Shown one piece after another: positions 61,940 through 64,000 of a DNA stretch of 64,000 nt. The notes under the pieces are model-generated. The model was not told the DNA's origin, searched no databases, and saw only the letters and a list, made by a program, of their open reading frames with translations. Each line of letters begins with the position of its first letter. Position 1 is the stretch's first letter. Origin of the DNA: Allobaculum mucilyticum (GTDB lineage: Bacteria > Bacillota_I > Bacilli_A > Erysipelotrichales > Erysipelotrichaceae). The stretch is taken from positions 1,612,001-1,676,000 of the forward strand of contig NZ_CP078089.1 in NCBI RefSeq assembly GCF_022701195.1. Reading direction: 5' to 3'. The translations under genes and the position numbers were made by a program.

Positions 61940-63301
61940 ATGACCAGACTTGGAAAAATTAAACTTGTTCTTGAACTGCTCTGGAATGCGCTCCTGCTCC
62001 TGCTGTTTCCATTTTCACAGTCGCTTCGCCTGAAATTCCTGCTTGTCTGCCTTTTCATCAACCTGCTGTGCGGACGTTACCGCCATAAAGCCCTGCTGAT
62101 CTGGGATGAGGTCCGCTATCTGGTTCAGGCATGGCTGGGAATTTTCTTTGTGGATCTGCTCTTCCTGCCTTTTCCGCCGATTGCCTGGGTACAGGTCGGC
62201 TGGCTGGTTCTTTATGTCGTCAGCAGCTTTCTTGGCGTGCTGCTCATCAACCGCTACGCCCATCTGGTGTTCTGGAAGTTTGTCCGTCAGAAGGTTCTGA
62301 TTGTCGGAACCGGAGCGGCGGCTGAAGAAGTATACGACGTCTGCAAGCACAACCGCTTTTCCCTGCTCGAGGTTCGCGGTTTTGTCCAGTACCGCAAAGG
62401 TGACGAAGATGTAATCCCCGAAAGCGTCCGGGCAAAAATCCCGGTCTATCCGCTCTCAAGTCTGGAGAGCGTAATTGATCAGAAAAAAATCGATACCGTC
62501 CTGGTTGCAGTCAGCGGGATCGGCCAGAAAGAAATGCGCCGGCTTCTCTCCCGCGTTTCCAGGAAAGTCGACAACGTCCGCTATATTCCTCTGCTCGAAG
62601 AGCAGATCAACTTCTCGTCCAAAATCGAAGACTTCGACGGTCAGCTGCTGATTTCTACATCAACCGGCAAGATGACCGGTATGGAAAAAGTCTTCAAGCG
62701 CGCTGTAGACATTCTTGCGGCGATTCCGGGCATGCTGATCCTTGGACCGCTGACCGTATACGTCTGGTGCATCAATAAGAAATATGGAAATGAAGGTCCT
62801 CTGTTCTTCAAGCAGAAGCGAATCGGACTTCATGGAAAAGAATTTGAGATTTACAAATTCCGCTCCATGGTCGTCAACGCTGATCAGATTCTCGAAGAGC
62901 TGATGGAAAAGGACCCGGCAATCCGGGAAGAATATACAAAAAACAAGAAACTCGAACATGATCCGCGCATCATCCCGGCATGGGATCGTCTGCGCCGCAA
63001 AAGCATTGACGAGTTTCCGCAGTTTATCAATGTTCTCAAAGGCGACATGTCTCTGATTGGTCCAAGACCGTACCTGCCCCGTGAAAAGGCAGATATGGGC
63101 GAGATCTATGAAGAGGTCATTCAGAGCAAGCCGGGTATTACCGGCATGTGGCAGACTCACGGCCGTTCGGCTGTTGATTTTGAGCGCCGTCTTGAACTTG
63201 ATTCCTACTACTATCACAACTGGAGCACCTGGCTCGATTTGACTCTGCTTGTCCGGACTCTCAAGGAACTGATTTCTAAAGAAGATAACAACGCGGTTTA
63301 A
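61940..63301 (+). CDS. Polyprenyl-phosphate sugar-1-phosphate transferase (WbaP/WcaJ-type)
   Basis: This 453-residue protein has four N-terminal membrane helices. A CoA-binding-like/Rossmann region follows (LIVGTGAAAEEVYDV near 118). The C-terminal catalytic domain opens with a membrane-dipping helix (FKRAVDILAAIPGML near 256), then GPLFFKQKRIGLHGKEFEIYKFRSM and SIDEFPQFINVLKGDMSLIGPRP, both hallmarks of the bacterial sugar transferase family. It starts lipid-linked polysaccharide assembly on undecaprenyl-phosphate. AAAGGAG precedes the ATG. The matching flippase diverges upstream. Confidence 0.94.
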   Translation: MTRLGKIKLVLELLWNALLLLLFPFSQSLRLKFLLVCLFINLLCGRYRHKALLIWDEVRYLVQAWLGIFFVDLLFLPFPPIAWVQVGWLVLYVVSSFLGVLLINRYAHLVFWKFVRQKVLIVGTGAAAEEVYDVCKHNRFSLLEVRGFVQYRKGDEDVIPESVRAKIPVYPLSSLESVIDQKKIDTVLVAVSGIGQKEMRRLLSRVSRKVDNVRYIPLLEEQINFSSKIEDFDGQLLISTSTGKMTGMEKVFKRAVDILAAIPGMLILGPLTVYVWCINKKYGNEGPLFFKQKRIGLHGKEFEIYKFRSMVVNADQILEELMEKDPAIREEYTKNKKLEHDPRIIPAWDRLRRKSIDEFPQFINVLKGDMSLIGPRPYLPREKADMGEIYEEVIQSKPGITGMWQTHGRSAVDFERRLELDSYYYHNWSTWLDLTLLVRTLKELISKEDNNAV

Positions 63302-63328
63302 CCCGGCTTGGGGCAGGCCGCGTTTTTC
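63290..63328 (+). terminator. Terminator overlapping the sugar transferase stop
   Basis: AACGCGG (63290-63296) and CCGCGTT (63318-63324) are followed by TTTC; an inner GGC/GCC stem adds stability. Confidence 0.7.
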
Positions 63329-63509
63329 TGTTGGCGAGCCTGCTTTACTGACTGCAGAATGTCTGCTTTTGAAAGGCAGAAGGAACAGAGAAAAGGCAGC
63401 CGGTCAACGCAAACGCTTTTGTGTCCCATTCGCGAAATAATGAAGACAGGAAAACATCCGGAACAGATTCCGGATGCATCAGGAAAGTGAAGAAAGAGAG
63501 GACAGATTT

Positions 63510-63875
63510 ATGTCTGACGAAATCAAAAAGATTCACGAAGAAATTCTGGAAAAGGAAATTGCCCACGATCGCAATGAAGTAAAAAAAGAAGATGCACGCA
63601 TCGAAGCTCATCAGAAAGAGGAGAAGAACGAAAAAGACGCTCTTCTCAAAGATCTGCGCAAAGCAGAAATCCATCACGATGAGCAGGAAGTTTTCCGTGC
63701 TTCCCATAAGCTTGATGAGCATGAAGCCAAGCTGCAGAGCGTAAAGCTTGGTCATCCGGGAACTGAAGAAGACTGCGAAAAAGCCTACGAGTTCAAAAAG
63801 CTCGCCGATCAGGCAAAATCCGAGCGGATTCTTGATGAGGATCTGTTTGAAACACCGATTCAGCCTTTGAAATAA
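63510..63875 (+). CDS. Small highly charged helical protein of unknown function
   Basis: This 121-residue protein is almost entirely Glu/Lys/Asp/His with heptad-like spacing (EIKKIHEEILEKEIAHDRNEVKKEDARI and on), so it is probably a long helix or coiled coil. No signal or membrane segment is visible. The C-terminus (DLFETPIQPLK) is non-helical. I recognise no family. Start 63510 follows AGAGGA; the in-frame ATG at 63474 is less well placed. A hairpin follows. Confidence 0.7.
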   Translation: MSDEIKKIHEEILEKEIAHDRNEVKKEDARIEAHQKEEKNEKDALLKDLRKAEIHHDEQEVFRASHKLDEHEAKLQSVKLGHPGTEEDCEKAYEFKKLADQAKSERILDEDLFETPIQPLK

Positions 63876-63917
63876 GAATAAGAAGTAAAACAGGTCCAGT
63901 CAGACCAGAAAACAAAA

Positions 63918-63966
63918 CAGCCGTCTGCTGCCCAGAAGTGTGGGCGCAGGCGGCTGCTGACGTTTT
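63918..63966 (+). terminator. Probable terminator after charged protein gene
   Basis: CAGCCGTCTGC (63918-63928) pairs imperfectly with GCAGGCGGCTG (63946-63956), with an inner GCCC/GGGC stem. The T-tract is short (GTTTT after a few bases), so efficiency is uncertain. Confidence 0.55.
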
Positions 63967-64000
63967 ACAACAAGAAAAATGAATCAGTTCTTTTCAGAAT

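Noticed and set aside
61705-61962. 85-codon frame before the sugar transferase
   Set aside because: Charged, no ribosome site, overlaps the well-supported start at 61940.

Overview
The window reads as chromosomal DNA of a low-to-mid GC, Gram-positive, anaerobic, host-associated bacterium of the Bacillota. The best guess is the Erysipelotrichales/Erysipelotrichaceae. The evidence is AAAGGAGG-type ribosome binding sites, an rnmV-rsmA-ispE housekeeping block, AddAB recombination, a PotABC/D system with fused PotC-PotD, LytR-CpsA-Psr and VTC/DUF4956 genes, an NrdG activase typical of anaerobes, and very large secreted host-glycan hydrolases. TGA is used as a normal stop. No sporulation gene, phage or CRISPR array is visible. 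The genus cannot be fixed from this sequence alone.

Layout. 0-4 kb (minus strand): a partial GtrA-like gene, DUF1146, ispE, rsmA, rnmV and a YitT-family protein. A gap of about 590 bp follows with several strong hairpins. 4.5-10.5 kb: addB-addA. 10.9-12.2 kb: a purine permease with a structured leader. 12.6-16.9 kb: a four-gene cell-surface O-acyltransferase locus (SGNH hydrolase, DUF4358, MBOAT, DHHW). It converges on 17-20.4 kb: a carbohydrate-binding lipoprotein, DUF4956 and a VTC-domain protein. 20.6-24.6 kb: an HD alarmone-hydrolase-like protein, a small unknown gene, a DsrE protein, tRNA-Ser(CGA), a CDF transporter and a DUF368 lipid-carrier transporter. 24.9-29.9 kb: a cupin regulator and the polyamine importer potA-potB-potCD. 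30-34.6 kb: a BlaR1-like M56 peptidase and a copper ATPase. 34.7-38.6 kb: a secreted serine-hydrolase gene split by a complete IS4-family element with an 18-bp terminal inverted repeat and a 9-bp target duplication. 38.8-41 kb: nrdG, an AIM24 protein and a BlaI-type repressor. 41.4-51.2 kb: a GH2 beta-galactosidase-like and a GH89 alpha-N-acetylglucosaminidase-like secreted enzyme. 51.5-54.6 kb: three genes whose products keep a recognisable fold but seem to have lost the catalytic residues of their families. 54.8-63.3 kb: a Ser-rich surface protein, an LCP ligase, a DUF4422 glycosyltransferase, a Wzx flippase and a polyprenyl-phosphate sugar transferase. 63.5-63.9 kb: a small charged helical protein.

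How the parts fit. Much of the window builds or decorates the envelope: lipid-carrier recycling, sugar-phosphate initiation, flippase, LCP ligase, O-acylation, surface polyanion and lectin-like proteins. Another part harvests mucin-like or glycosaminoglycan-like host glycans. The observations I rate highest are: (a) a copZ-like chaperone reading frame nested in frame at the end of copA behind a perfect Shine-Dalgarno; (b) PotA with two Ig-like modules inserted in its TOBE region; (c) the reconstructable IS disruption; and (d) the neighbouring putative pseudoenzymes.
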